From contig NZ_JBIGIC010000001.1 of NCBI RefSeq assembly GCF_043555985.1, positions 496,001-560,000 of the forward strand: DNA of 64,000 bases. The letters are read 5' to 3'. This document shows positions 8,270 to 17,400 of the stretch, piece by piece (the stretch's first letter is position 1; every line of letters begins with the position of its first letter). The notes beneath the pieces are model-generated. The model was not told the DNA's origin. It saw nothing but the letters and a program-made list of their open reading frames with translations, and ran no database searches. Origin of the DNA: Pelomonas candidula. GTDB taxonomy: Bacteria; Pseudomonadota; Gammaproteobacteria; Burkholderiales; Burkholderiaceae_C. The position numbers were made by a program, and so were the translations under genes.

Positions 8270-8573
8270 AGCGCTCGGCGTACTTGATGCCCTCGATGGC
8301 CTTGTGGATCTTGCGCAGATCCTCCAGCGGCTTGGACTTGGCCTGCTCCTCGGCGGGCAGCCGCTCGGCCAGCTCCAGCAGCAGCTCGGTGATGGTGCCG
8401 AGCTGATCGCCATAGCTCGCCACGTCGAAGGCCTGGGCCTCGATGCGTGCGTCGCCCGACGCGGGCTTGATGCCGCGGAAGAAGGCGTCCAGGCGCGGCT
8501 CGATGTCCTGCGCCACGTCGCCGCTGAAGGGCAGCCGCACCTGAGGCGCCCAGAACCAGACCCAAGGAAACAT
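8253..8573 (-). CDS. conserved hypothetical protein, 106 residues
   Basis: The protein starts MFPWVWFWAPQVRLPFSGDVAQDIEP and continues as an amphipathic helical protein ending in a basic tail. The aromatic N terminus with several prolines suggests membrane association rather than a signal peptide. The domain architecture is not recognised. It is convergent with the PUA-like gene and overlaps it at the 3' end. The upstream GGAGGACGAGC before ATG 8573 is a good ribosome-binding site and supports this start. Confidence 0.6.
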   Translation of the reverse strand: MFPWVWFWAPQVRLPFSGDVAQDIEPRLDAFFRGIKPASGDARIEAQAFDVASYGDQLGTITELLLELAERLPAEEQAKSKPLEDLRKIHKAIEGIKYAERFRRSR

Positions 8574-8658
8574 GCTCGTCCTCCCGAGCGCCCATGACCG
8601 CAGGCGCGTGCCGCCATCGTGGCCGAGTGCCGGCGCCGAGACAAGCTAGCCTTTGGGG

Positions 8659-9867
8659 ATGGACTCGCTGATCTCCGCCGCCGCCCGCGCGCTCGCCACC
8701 GGGGACGCGCTGCTGGCACTCAAGCACGTCGCGCTGCGCAGCGACCCGCCGGCGTTGGCGCTGCGCGGCATCGCGATGGCGCAGGTGGGCGAGCTGGCGC
8801 GCTCGCGCGAACTGCTGCGGCAGGCGGCGCGCGGCTTCGGTGCGCAGGAAGCGACGGCGCGGGCGCGCTGCGTCGTCGCCGAGGCCGAGGTGGCGCTGGC
8901 ACTGAGAGACTTCGCCGACCCGCCGCGCACGCTGGCCGACGCGATGGCCACGCTGGAAGCGCGCGGCGACCGCGCCAACGCACTGCAGGCGCGGCTGGTC
9001 GCGGCGCGGCGCTGGCTGCTGCTGGGGCGGTTGGACGACGCGGCGGCGCTGCTCGCGCCGGTGGACACGCAGGGTCTGCCGCCACTGCCGGCCGCCGTCG
9101 CGGCGCTGGCGACGGCCGAGCTGGCGCTGCGGTCGCTGCGCATCGCCGACGCGCAGGCGGCACTCGCGCGGGCTGAGGATGCAGCGGGGCGGACCGGCAT
9201 CGCCGCGCTGCAGGCCGAGGTCGCGCAGGCGCAGGGTCTGCTGGGCCAGCCCGCCGCACGCGTGGGCGGCGCCGAGCTGCGGCTGCACGAGGTGGCCGCG
9301 CTGCTGGATTCGGGCGCACTGGTCGTGGACGCCTGTCGCCACGGCCTGCGCGCGGGCGGCGCCTGGCTGCCGCTGGCGCGGCGGCCCATCCTGTTCACGC
9401 TGCTGCGCGCGCTGGCCGAGGCCTGGCCGGGCGACGTGGGGCGCGACGCACTGATCGCCCGCGCCTTCCGGCTGCGCGAAGCCGACGACACGCACCGCGC
9501 GCGGCTGCGCGTGGAGCTGGGCCGGCTGCGCGCGCTGGTGGCGGGGCTTGCCGATATCGACGCCACGCCGCGCGGCTTCGTGCTGAAGCCGGCGCAGGGC
9601 CGCGACGTGGCCGTGCTGGCGCCGCCCGTGGAAGGCGGCGCGGGCGAGCTGCTTGCGCTGCTGGCCGACGGCGCGGCCTGGTCCACGTCGGCACTGGCAC
9701 TCGCCCTGGGCGCCAGCCAGCGCACGGTGCAGCGCGAGCTGGCCGAGCTGGAGGCCGCGGGCCGCGTGCGCGCCATCGGCCAGACGCGCTCGCGCCGCTG
9801 GCTGGCGATGCCGCTGACGGGTTTCACGACGATCTTGTTACTCCCCGCCGCGCTGCCGCTTGCGTAG
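8659..9867 (+). CDS. TPR-like / winged-helix transcriptional regulator-like protein
   Basis: The ATG at 8659 gives 402 residues; a TTG two codons upstream is also possible. The first about 210 residues are alanine-rich helical hairpins of TPR type. The middle (about 240-310) looks like a winged-helix unit of the OmpR/SARP kind (PILFTLLRALAEAWPGDVGRDALIARAF then RLRVELGRLR). The C terminus has a second HTH, STSALALALGASQRTVQRELAELEAAG, a clear helix-turn-helix for DNA binding. This resembles stand-alone regulators encoded beside glutamine-cyclotransferase-like and DUF899 genes. It likely controls the plus-strand cluster that follows 36 bases downstream, although the target is inferred. Confidence 0.65.
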   Translation: MDSLISAAARALATGDALLALKHVALRSDPPALALRGIAMAQVGELARSRELLRQAARGFGAQEATARARCVVAEAEVALALRDFADPPRTLADAMATLEARGDRANALQARLVAARRWLLLGRLDDAAALLAPVDTQGLPPLPAAVAALATAELALRSLRIADAQAALARAEDAAGRTGIAALQAEVAQAQGLLGQPAARVGGAELRLHEVAALLDSGALVVDACRHGLRAGGAWLPLARRPILFTLLRALAEAWPGDVGRDALIARAFRLREADDTHRARLRVELGRLRALVAGLADIDATPRGFVLKPAQGRDVAVLAPPVEGGAGELLALLADGAAWSTSALALALGASQRTVQRELAELEAAGRVRAIGQTRSRRWLAMPLTGFTTILLLPAALPLA

Positions 9868-9903
9868 ATTCGCGGTCATGCACTTCAGCCCACGGAGCCC
9901 GCG

Positions 9904-10557
9904 ATGACCACCCCCAAGACCCAGCCCGCCGAGATCGTCCGCGAGTACGGCCCGTTTGCCGGCGTCGACAAGGTCGGCGGCGTCACGCACGACGGCGAGC
10001 GCGTCTGGGCCGCCACCGGCCAGGCACTGATGGCCTTCGCGCCCGACAGCGGCGAGGTGGTGCGCCGCATCGACCGAGCCGCCGACGCCGGCACCGCCTT
10101 CGACGGCCATTACCTGTACCAGATCGCCGAGGCCCGCATCGACAAGATCGACCCGGCCAGCGGCGCCGTCGTCGCGTCCATTCCCGCGCCGGGCCATGGC
10201 GGCGACTCGGGTCTGGCCTGGGCCGAAGGCAGCCTGTGGGTGGGCGAGTACCGCGAGCGCCGCATCCACCAGATCGACCCCGCCACCGGCGCCATCCAGC
10301 GCACCATCCAATCCGACCGCTTCGTGACCGGCGTGACCTGGGTCGACGGCGAGCTGTGGCACGGCACCTGGGAGGGCGACGCGAGCGACATACGCCGCAT
10401 CGACCCCGGCAGCGGCGCCGTGCTGGAGCAGCTGCAGATGCCGGACGGCGTGAACGTCAGCGGCCTCGAATCCGACGGCGCCGACCTGTTCTATGCCGGC
10501 GGCGGCGGCACCGGCAAGGTCCGCGCCGTGCGCCGACCCAAGCGCGCCACCGCCTGA
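9904..10557 (+). CDS. glutaminyl-peptide cyclotransferase-like / Vgb-like beta-propeller protein
   Basis: The 217-residue protein is a series of about five blade-like repeats, with recurring I-D-P-A-S/T-G motifs (DKIDPASGAV, HQIDPATGAI, RRIDPGSGAV) and paired SLWVGEY / ELWHGTW strands. This is the propeller pattern of the Glu_cyclase_2/YncE type. There is no signal peptide, so it is predicted to be cytoplasmic. The number of blades is low for a closed propeller, so it may pair or be a truncated family member. A catalytic role is not assured. It sits between the TPR/HTH gene and the DUF899 gene on the same strand. Confidence 0.7.
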   Translation: MTTPKTQPAEIVREYGPFAGVDKVGGVTHDGERVWAATGQALMAFAPDSGEVVRRIDRAADAGTAFDGHYLYQIAEARIDKIDPASGAVVASIPAPGHGGDSGLAWAEGSLWVGEYRERRIHQIDPATGAIQRTIQSDRFVTGVTWVDGELWHGTWEGDASDIRRIDPGSGAVLEQLQMPDGVNVSGLESDGADLFYAGGGGTGKVRAVRRPKRATA

Positions 10558-10635
10558 TTTCCCCACCCGCAACGACCACCCGACGCAGGGTGGAGCCGCT
10601 GCATGGCCTTTTGCCCCCCAACCCAGGAGATTCCG

Positions 10636-11388
10636 ATGACTGCCACCACACACCCCATCGTCAGCCGTGACCGCTGGATCGCCGATCGCAAGGCGCTGCT
10701 TGCGCAAGAGAAGGAGCTCACCCAGGCGCAGGACCGCCTCGCCGAGGCGCGCCGCGCGCTGCCCTGGGTGCGGCTGCACACCGACTACGTCTTCGACACC
10801 GTGGACGGCCCGCGGGCGTTGAGCGATCTGTTCCAGGGCCGGCGCCAGCTGCTGGTGCAGCACTTCATGTTCGGCCCCGGCTGGGAACAGGGCTGCAAGA
10901 GCTGCTCCTTCATGGCCGACCACCTCGACGGCATGGCTCTCCACCTGGCACACCGCGACATCGCGCTGCTGGTGGTGTCGCGCGCACCGCTGGCCGACTT
11001 GCAGCGCTTTCGCGCGCGCATGGGCTGGCAGTTCCCGTGGGCCTCGTCGAACGGCAACGACTTCAACCGCGACTTCCACGTCAGCTTCGCGCCGGAGGAC
11101 CGGCAGGACGGCGAGGTCTATTACAACTTCCACCTGACGCCGTTCCCGCAGACCGAGGCGCCCGGCATCAGCATCTTCTACAAGGACGATGCGGGCGACG
11201 TCTTCCACACGTATTCGACGTTCGGCCGCGGCGTGGAGGTGATGATGGGCACGTACGGCCTCGTCGACCTGACGCCCAAGGGCCGCGACGAGGCGGGCCT
11301 CAGCTACACGATGGAGTGGGTGCGGCACCACGACCGCTACGAGGACACGCCGGCAGGCGCGGCCTGCTGCGGCGGCGCCAAGGCCTGA
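10636..11388 (+). CDS. DUF899 family thioredoxin-fold protein
   Basis: The ATG at 10636 follows an AGGAG at 10624-10629 and gives 250 residues; an in-frame ATG 33 bases upstream lacks such a site. DUF899 hallmarks are present: RKALLAQEKELTQ, LPWVRL, then LLVQHFMFGPGWEQGCKSCSF, a thioredoxin-like fold whose CKSC sits after the first strand. FPWASSNGNDFNRDF and a C-terminal GVEVMMGTYGLVDLTPKGRDE follow. The family is thought to act as thiol-dependent oxidoreductases, but the substrate is unknown. It is followed four bases later by a membrane-protein gene that has a cysteine in its first helix. Confidence 0.85.
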   Translation: MTATTHPIVSRDRWIADRKALLAQEKELTQAQDRLAEARRALPWVRLHTDYVFDTVDGPRALSDLFQGRRQLLVQHFMFGPGWEQGCKSCSFMADHLDGMALHLAHRDIALLVVSRAPLADLQRFRARMGWQFPWASSNGNDFNRDFHVSFAPEDRQDGEVYYNFHLTPFPQTEAPGISIFYKDDAGDVFHTYSTFGRGVEVMMGTYGLVDLTPKGRDEAGLSYTMEWVRHHDRYEDTPAGAACCGGAKA

Positions 11389-11392
11389 TGCC

Positions 11393-12028
11393 ATGAGCGG
11401 CGCCGCCAACCTCTGGCCCTGGCTGGCCGTGGCCGGCGCCGGCGCGCTGCACGGGCTCAACCCGTGTTCGGGGTGGGCGCTGGCAGCGGCCCGAGGCATC
11501 CGCTCAGGCCAGGCGCGGCAGGCCTTGCTCGCGCTGCGGCCGATTGCGCTCGGCCACGCGGCGGCTGTCGTCGCGGTGGCAGGCCTGGTTGCTGTCAGTG
11601 GCGCGCTGGACGCCCTGCCGCTGCTCGCGGCCGGTGCCGGGCTCGGGGGAGCGACGCTGTTGCTGTTGAAGCGGCGCGGCGGGCTGGCGGCCAGCGCCTT
11701 CGTCACGGCGACGCTGCAGGGCAGCGGGTTGATGCTGGTGCCGGCGTTCATCCCGTTATGCCTGAGCGCCTCGCCGGCGCGCGAAATCACCGCGTCGGGC
11801 TCGCTGCTGCTGGCACTGGCGGCCGTGGGGGTCCACATGGCGGCGATGCTGGCCGTGACGGCCGGCGTCGCGTGGGCCGCCTGTGACGCGACGGCCCGGC
11901 TGCGCGGTGCAGCCACTAGGATGCGGGAACTCCACGGACCAGCCCGTCATGACGCCCACGCCTCAAGAGACCACCGCCCCGTCGAACAGCCTCATCGCGA
12001 AGCTGGTGCCCGGCTCGGACTTCCATGA
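11393..12028 (+). CDS. polytopic membrane protein of unknown function
   Basis: About five or six hydrophobic helices fill residues 8-165. The first carries GALHGLNPCSGWALAAARG, a His...Asn-Pro-Cys arrangement reminiscent of the LysE/DsbD-like transporter superfamily, in which a Pro-Cys in the first helix is conserved; that link is inference. After the last helix the frame continues as an arginine/histidine-rich tail that overlaps the first 80 bases of the DUF2867 gene. This tail is probably not functional sequence, or it marks a lost stop codon. It is four bases downstream of the DUF899 gene, so the pair may work together in thiol chemistry. Confidence 0.6.
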   Translation: MSGAANLWPWLAVAGAGALHGLNPCSGWALAAARGIRSGQARQALLALRPIALGHAAAVVAVAGLVAVSGALDALPLLAAGAGLGGATLLLLKRRGGLAASAFVTATLQGSGLMLVPAFIPLCLSASPAREITASGSLLLALAAVGVHMAAMLAVTAGVAWAACDATARLRGAATRMRELHGPARHDAHASRDHRPVEQPHREAGARLGLP

Positions 12029-12482
12029 CGCCTGGGCCGTGCCGGCGGGCGACGCCGGCCTCACGGCGCTGGGCCAGTTCCTGAAGGCCGCGGGCCAGAC
12101 GCCGCGCTGGGTGTCGGCCTGCATGTCGCTGCGCAACCGTGTCGTGTCGCTGTTCGGCCTGAAGAACCTGGGCGGCCTGGAGAACCTGCCGCGCGGCAAG
12201 GCCGAGGCCGACTACCGCCCCGGCGACCGCGTCGGCATCTTCACGCTGTTCGAGAACACGCCGGGCGAGGTGCTGCTGGGTGACCGCGACAAGCACCTGG
12301 ACGTGACACTGTCCGTCCACGTGACGCCGCAGCCCGCGGGCGGCGCGTCGCTGATCACGCTGACGACGGTCGTGCGCGTGCACAACCTGCTGGGCCGCGT
12401 CTACATGCTGCCGGTCACGCCGATGCACCGGCTGATTGCGCCGACGGTGTTGAGGGCAGTGGGGCAAGTGCCATCGATCTGA
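11949..12482 (+). CDS. DUF2867 domain protein
   Basis: The ATG at 11949 gives 177 residues with the DUF2867 pattern: GSDFHDAWAVPA, then TPRWVSACMSLRNRVVSLFGLK, GDRVGIFTLFENTPGEVLLGDRDKHLDV and a final RVYMLPVTPMHRLIAPTVL. The family is of unknown function and often encoded with NAD-dependent epimerase-like proteins; none is adjacent here. An in-frame ATG 66 bases upstream would deepen the overlap with the membrane-protein gene and adds sequence that does not fit the family, so the later start is preferred. Confidence 0.82.
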   Translation: MTPTPQETTAPSNSLIAKLVPGSDFHDAWAVPAGDAGLTALGQFLKAAGQTPRWVSACMSLRNRVVSLFGLKNLGGLENLPRGKAEADYRPGDRVGIFTLFENTPGEVLLGDRDKHLDVTLSVHVTPQPAGGASLITLTTVVRVHNLLGRVYMLPVTPMHRLIAPTVLRAVGQVPSI

Positions 12483-12490
12483 CGGTAGCC

Positions 12491-12868
12491 ATGAACACCG
12501 TTGCGGATCTACACCAACAAGTTAGGCGCCAGTTCCCGAGCATCGCTGGACTGGCAGACCGCTTCCACGAAAAGCGGTGGGAAGGCATGGTGGACGAGGT
12601 TGGCGAGTACGCCTGGTTCGAAGCGCTTGCGGACGCGCTCAACGATGAAATGCGCCGGCAGGTTCCCTTCGACCAACATCGGGCAGTTTTTCAGATGCTG
12701 GCCCGCGCATACGCCAGCGGCTCCGATGAGGTGCGCGGATGCATCGACGTGTCATTCGTCGAGAACTTGTTCTGGACCGTATCCAGCGCGAAGAGCCTCC
12801 CGTATTGGGAGCGACTTCCTCCTGCCCTGAAGCAGCTCTACGTCGACTTTCATCGACGGGAGCCATGA
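12491..12868 (+). CDS. small hypothetical protein, 125 residues
   Basis: An acidic, tryptophan- and phenylalanine-containing helical protein (HEKRWEGMVDEVGEYAWFEALADALNDE near residues 26-53, FVENLFWTVS near 89-98). It has no signal peptide or membrane helix. Its size and composition are like single-domain immunity or SMI1-neighbouring proteins, but I do not recognise the family with confidence. It starts eight bases after the DUF2867 stop. Codon usage is visibly less GC-biased than its neighbours, a sign of recent acquisition. Confidence 0.55.
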   Translation: MNTVADLHQQVRRQFPSIAGLADRFHEKRWEGMVDEVGEYAWFEALADALNDEMRRQVPFDQHRAVFQMLARAYASGSDEVRGCIDVSFVENLFWTVSSAKSLPYWERLPPALKQLYVDFHRREP

Positions 12869-12945
12869 AGCGGGGGAGCCGGCTTGCGCGGATGAGTGGC
12901 CGCCACCACGTCTGACGACGCGATCGGCGCTGCGTCGATCCCACA

Positions 12946-13626
12946 ATGGCCCACCACTCGCCCCCGACTCGCCCGATGACTACGCCGCCGACGCACCGCC
13001 TCACCGCCGACCTCATCCACACCGAAGCGCAGCTGCGCGTGTTGATCGGCGAGCCCGCCGCGCTGACCTGCGCCAAGATCACCGACCGGCTGAATGCCGC
13101 GACACGCGTGTTCGTCGAGCGCTCGCCGTTCGTCTGCATCGCCACCAGCGACGCGACAGGCCGCTGCGACGTCAGCCCGCGCGGTGACCCGGCGGGCTTC
13201 GTGCGTATCCTGGACGACCGCACGCTGCTGCTGCCGGAACGCCCCGGCAACCGCCTCGCGGACACGCTGCGCAACGTGCTGGCCAATCCGCACGTCGGGC
13301 TGATCTTCGTCGTGCCCGGCGCGACGGACACCTTCCGCGTCAACGGCCGCGCCGTGCTCACGACGGATGCCGTGCTTCTGGCCCCATGCGCGCTGGAAGG
13401 CCGCACGCCGAAGCTGGGCCTGCTCGTCGACATCGAGGAGGCCTACACGCAGTGCTCCAAGGCCTTCCTGCGCTCGCAGCTGTGGGACCCGACGCGCTTT
13501 GTCGCCCCCGATGTGCTGCCGACAGGCGGCCAGGTGCACCGCGCCATCCAGGGCGAAGCCTTCGACGCGACCCGCTATGACACCGAGCGCGCGGAGCGCT
13601 ACCGCCGCCGCGAAGGCTTCTACTGA
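12946..13626 (+). CDS. pyridoxamine 5'-phosphate oxidase-like FMN-binding protein
   Basis: The protein is 226 residues from ATG 12946, or 216 from ATG 12976; the first about 10 residues look dispensable. It has the split-barrel flavin fold: SPFVCIATSDATGRCDVSPRGDPAGFVRILDDRTLLLPERPGN (in segments SPFVCIATSD, DVSPRGDP, LLLPERPGN), then NPHVGLIFVVPGATDTFRVNG. The DVSPRGDPAGF and RPGNRLADTLRN blocks match the MSMEG_1061-like PPOX subfamily. A CSKAFLRSQLW segment near residue 165 is also typical. It probably binds FMN or F420-like cofactors; the substrate is unknown. The 3' end overlaps the convergent gene by seven bases. Confidence 0.83.
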   Translation: MAHHSPPTRPMTTPPTHRLTADLIHTEAQLRVLIGEPAALTCAKITDRLNAATRVFVERSPFVCIATSDATGRCDVSPRGDPAGFVRILDDRTLLLPERPGNRLADTLRNVLANPHVGLIFVVPGATDTFRVNGRAVLTTDAVLLAPCALEGRTPKLGLLVDIEEAYTQCSKAFLRSQLWDPTRFVAPDVLPTGGQVHRAIQGEAFDATRYDTERAERYRRREGFY

Positions 13627-14399
13627 GCGATATGCGGTGACGAGGTCGGCCCGCAAACTCCCAGCGCGTCGAGTCCGCCGGCACCCAAGTAGACCTCGTC
13701 CTCTTCCCGCTTCTCGGCACAACGCATGGCGAGCACTCGGCTCGCGACCCGTTGTGCCTCTGCCCATGCCGCACTTTGGCGAGGAAGGACGGAGCCCGTT
13801 CGAGCGTCGAGCGCCAGCCCGACGTACTTCGGCGGGTTTGCCGGCGTCAGCGCCTCGACATCGGCTGTGGGAATCATGACCTGCAGGATCAATTGCTCGC
13901 CGTCGGCGGAGAAGGCGTGGGCGCCGCCCCAATGAATCGAACTCACCGAGCGAGGCAGCACGTACACGTACGGCTTGGGCAGGAAGTCGGTCAGTGCGAG
14001 CTTGCGCGCCTCGTGCCCTTCGCGGTCGTAGAGCACGAGCAGGGCGTCTTCCGAGCGATTCCGGCTGAAGGTTGCAACCCGGCCATCGTCTGAGACCACC
14101 GCGTCGCTTGGGCTCTCATCGGTAAGCCACGCCTGCCACGCCGATTGCCAACGGCCCTGGTCCAGGTGTTCCAGAGTCCCTCTCGCGCGACTCCAGGATC
14201 GAGGGCGTCCATCACCGAGTTGGATCTCGTCGCGACGACAGCGTTCAAAGGTACCTGACCCACCGGGCACCACCACCAGACGCCATTGCCCACCGGGCGA
14301 GAGGAATGCTTTCGGACAGGGCGGCAGCGTGACATCCGCATGGACCGACAAGCCCAGGACACCCAGCATCGCCAGTACGCCCGACCGCAGCCACGCCAT
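13620..14399 (-). CDS. secreted hypothetical protein with a TolB-like beta repeat character
   Basis: The ATG at 14399 is preceded by GGGAGAAC and opens a 259-residue protein with a signal peptide (SGVLAMLGVLGLSVHA, cleaved around residue 19). Segments such as FLSPGGQWRLVVVPGG, AVVSDDGRVATFSR and HAFSADGEQLILQV have the strand-turn-strand look of a periplasmic beta-propeller or WD-like repeat. Five cysteines include two near the mature N terminus and C terminus. The function is unknown. A small hairpin at 14407-14422 overlaps the ribosome-binding site. It lies 41 bases downstream of putA. Confidence 0.65.
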   Translation of the reverse strand: MAWLRSGVLAMLGVLGLSVHADVTLPPCPKAFLSPGGQWRLVVVPGGSGTFERCRRDEIQLGDGRPRSWSRARGTLEHLDQGRWQSAWQAWLTDESPSDAVVSDDGRVATFSRNRSEDALLVLYDREGHEARKLALTDFLPKPYVYVLPRSVSSIHWGGAHAFSADGEQLILQVMIPTADVEALTPANPPKYVGLALDARTGSVLPRQSAAWAEAQRVASRVLAMRCAEKREEDEVYLGAGGLDALGVCGPTSSPHIAQ

Positions 14400-14406
14400 A
14401 GGTTCT

Positions 14407-14422
14407 CCCAGGTTTCCCTGGG
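14407..14422 (-). promoter_or_regulatory. short hairpin overlapping a ribosome-binding site
   Basis: On the minus strand CCCAGG-GAAA-CCTGGG forms a six-pair stem with a four-base loop between the end of putA and ATG 14399. The 3' arm shares its last G residues with the GGGAGA ribosome-binding site. It has no U-tract, so it is not a classical terminator; it could restrain translation of the downstream gene. This is inference from sequence alone. Confidence 0.35.
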
Positions 14423-14440
14423 TTCGAACAATAGCCCGGC

Positions 14441-17400
14441 TCAGTGCACCCCCGCCAGCAACGCCGCATTCCCCCCCGCCGCCGCCGTGTTGACGGTCAA
14501 CGTCTGCTCCGCCGTGAAGCGGTAGAGCTGGCGCACATGGCCGGCCGCCGTCACCAGCGGCAGGATGGCGCCGGGGCGGGCGGCGAGGGCCAGGGCCAGC
14601 GTGTGGGCGGCGTCGGCGTCTGACGAGGCCAGCGCCACGCCGGCCAGTTGCGGCGCGGCGAGCAGGCCCGGCAGCGCCGTGTCGGGCAGCAGCGTCAGCG
14701 CGTTGACGGGCAGGCCGGCACGCAGCAGCGCCTGGCGGGAGCGTTCGTCGTCGCCGAGCCAGATGGCGCTGTTGCCGGCGAGCAAGGCGCTGACGACGGC
14801 CGCGAGGCCGGCATCGCCGCGGCCCAGCACGACGAAGGCGCCGCGGGCGTGATGGCGCAGCGTGTTGCTCTCGCCGGTGGGGCCGGGCAGCACCACGTCG
14901 GCGAACTGCGTCTGCGCCGCACCGAACAGGCCGCGCAGGGCCAGCGCCGTGGAGGCGTCCAGCGTGTCGGCCGCGCGGCGCAGCGTGGCGATGCGTTCGG
15001 CCAGCGGCGTGTCGCGCCAGGTGGCGTCGGCGGCCACGGCGAGTGCGGCGCTGCGGCCGTCCAGCGTGAGCGCCGGCGCAGGCGCGTCGATGCGCGGCTC
15101 GGCGCAGAAGCGGCGCAGGTAGTCGGGGCCGCCGGCCTTGGGGCCGGTGCCGGACAGGCCTTCGCCGCCGAACGGCTGCACGCCCACCACCGCGCCGATG
15201 ATGTTGCGGTTCACGTAGACGTTGCCGATGCGCGCCTCGTCGGCCAGGCGCTGGGCGCGGCTGTCGATGCGCGTCTGGATGCCCAGCGTGAGGCCGTAAC
15301 CCAGCGCGTTGATGTCGCGGATGACCTCGTCGACGGACTCGTCGAAGCGCACGACGTGCAGCACCGGGCCGAAGATCTCCTCGCCGAGGTGGGCGATGCG
15401 CGGCAGCTCGAAGGCGACCGGGCGGATCTGGCGCGGCATGGCGTCGGCGACCGGCGCCTCGGCGATGAGGCGGGCCTCGCGCTTCAGGCGCTCGACATGG
15501 CCGGCGATGTTGGCGTGGGCCTCGTCGTCGATGACGGGGCCGACATCCGTCGCAAGGTCGGCGGGCCGGCCCACGTGCAGCTGCTGCAAGGCACCCTTCA
15601 GCATCTCGATGACGCCGTCGGCGATGCTGGACTGCACGCACAGCAGGCGCAGCGCCGAGCAGCGCTGGCCGGCGGAGCGGAAGGCGCTCTGCACGACGGC
15701 GTCGATGACCTGCTCGGGCAGCGCGGTGGAGTCGACCACCATCGCGTTCAGGCCGCCGGTCTCGGCGATCAGCGGGAGGGGCGAGTTGGGCTTGGCGGCC
15801 AGCGCCTTGTTGATGATCTGCGCCACGGCGGTGGAGCCGGTGAAGCAGACGCCAGCCGTGTGCGCGTGGGCCACGAGGCCGGCGCCGACGGTCTCGCCGG
15901 GGCCGTGCAGCAGGGCCAGCGCATCGGCCGGCACGCCGGCAGCGTGCAGCAGCTCGACCATCTTCAGCGCGACGTACGGCGTCTGCTCGGCGGGCTTGGC
16001 GGCCACCGTGTTGCCGGCGACGAGCGCAGCGACCACCTGGCCCGCAAAGATGGCCAGCGGGAAGTTCCACGGGCTGATGCAGACGAACACGCCACGGCCG
16101 CGCATGCCGGGCGCGTCGGCCTCGGCTTGATCAGCGTAGTAGCGCAGGAAGTCGACGGCCTCGCGGACTTCGGCGACGCAGTCGGCCTGGGTCTTGAAGG
16201 CCTCCTTGACGAGCAGCGCGCAGAACTCGGGCAGGCGCGCGTCGAGATCATCGGCGGCGCGGCGCAGGATGGCGGCGCGGGTGGCAACGGGGCGGGTGTT
16301 CCATGCGGTGAAGCCGGCGTGCAGGCGCTGCATCGCGGCGTCCACTTTCGCGGCGGTGGCTTCGGGCACGGCGCGCACCGCATGCGCCTCCAGCGCGGCC
16401 TGCAGCGGCGCGCGCTGGCTTGGGGCGGTCAGGTCGGCGCCGGTGGAGTTGGCGCGGCCGCGGCCTTCGCTGTCGAGGTAGAGCGCGGGCGGCAGCGGCA
16501 GGGCCGGCGTGGTGCGCACGTCGGCCAGCGGCGAGCCCAGCAGTTCGGGCACCTGCACGCTCGGGTCGGCCAGTTGGTGCACGAAGGACGAGTTGGCGCC
16601 GTTCTCCAGCAGGCGGCGCACGAGGTAGGCCAGCAGGTCGCGGTGCTCGCCGACGGGGGCGTAGACGCGGCAGGGAATGCTGCCGTCCTTCAGCACCTCA
16701 CGGTAGACGCCTTCGCCCATGCCGTGCAGGCGCTGCATCTCGAAGGGCGCACCGGTCGCACGGGCCATCTGCACGATGGCCGCGATGGTGCCGGCGTTGT
16801 GGCTGGCGAACTGCGGATAGATGACGTCGGCGTGCTGGATCAGCGCCCGGGCGCAGGCCAGGTAGCTGACGTCGGTGTGCTGCTTGTGCGTGAACACGGG
16901 GTAAGCGCTAAGGCCCAGCTCCTGGGCACGCTTGATCTCGCCGTCCCAGTAGGCGCCCTTCACGAGGCGCACCATGAAGCGCAGGCCGTGCTTGCGGGCG
17001 ATGGCGGCCACCTCGTCGACGACGGCAAGCGCGCGCGTCTGGTAGGCCTGCACCGCGAGCCCGAAGCCGCGCCACTGCGGGTAGCGCAGCGCGATGCGCG
17101 CGGCCAGCGTGTCCAGCACGTCCAGCGACAGCTCCAGGCGGTCGACTTCCTCGGCGTCGATGGTCAGGTTGATGTTGGCCTCGGCGGCCAGCTCGATGAG
17201 CTGCCACACGCGCGGCAGCAGCTCGGCGAACACGCGCTCGCGCTGCAGCACCTCGTAGCGGCTGAACAGCGCGCTGAGCTTGATGGAGATGCCGTCCGAC
17301 GCTTCGGGCGACTCGGCGCGGCGGCCGGCCGCGATGGCCTTGATGGCGCCGATGTAGGCCGCCTGGTAGCGGCGCGCATCGTCCTCGGTGCGGGCGCCTT

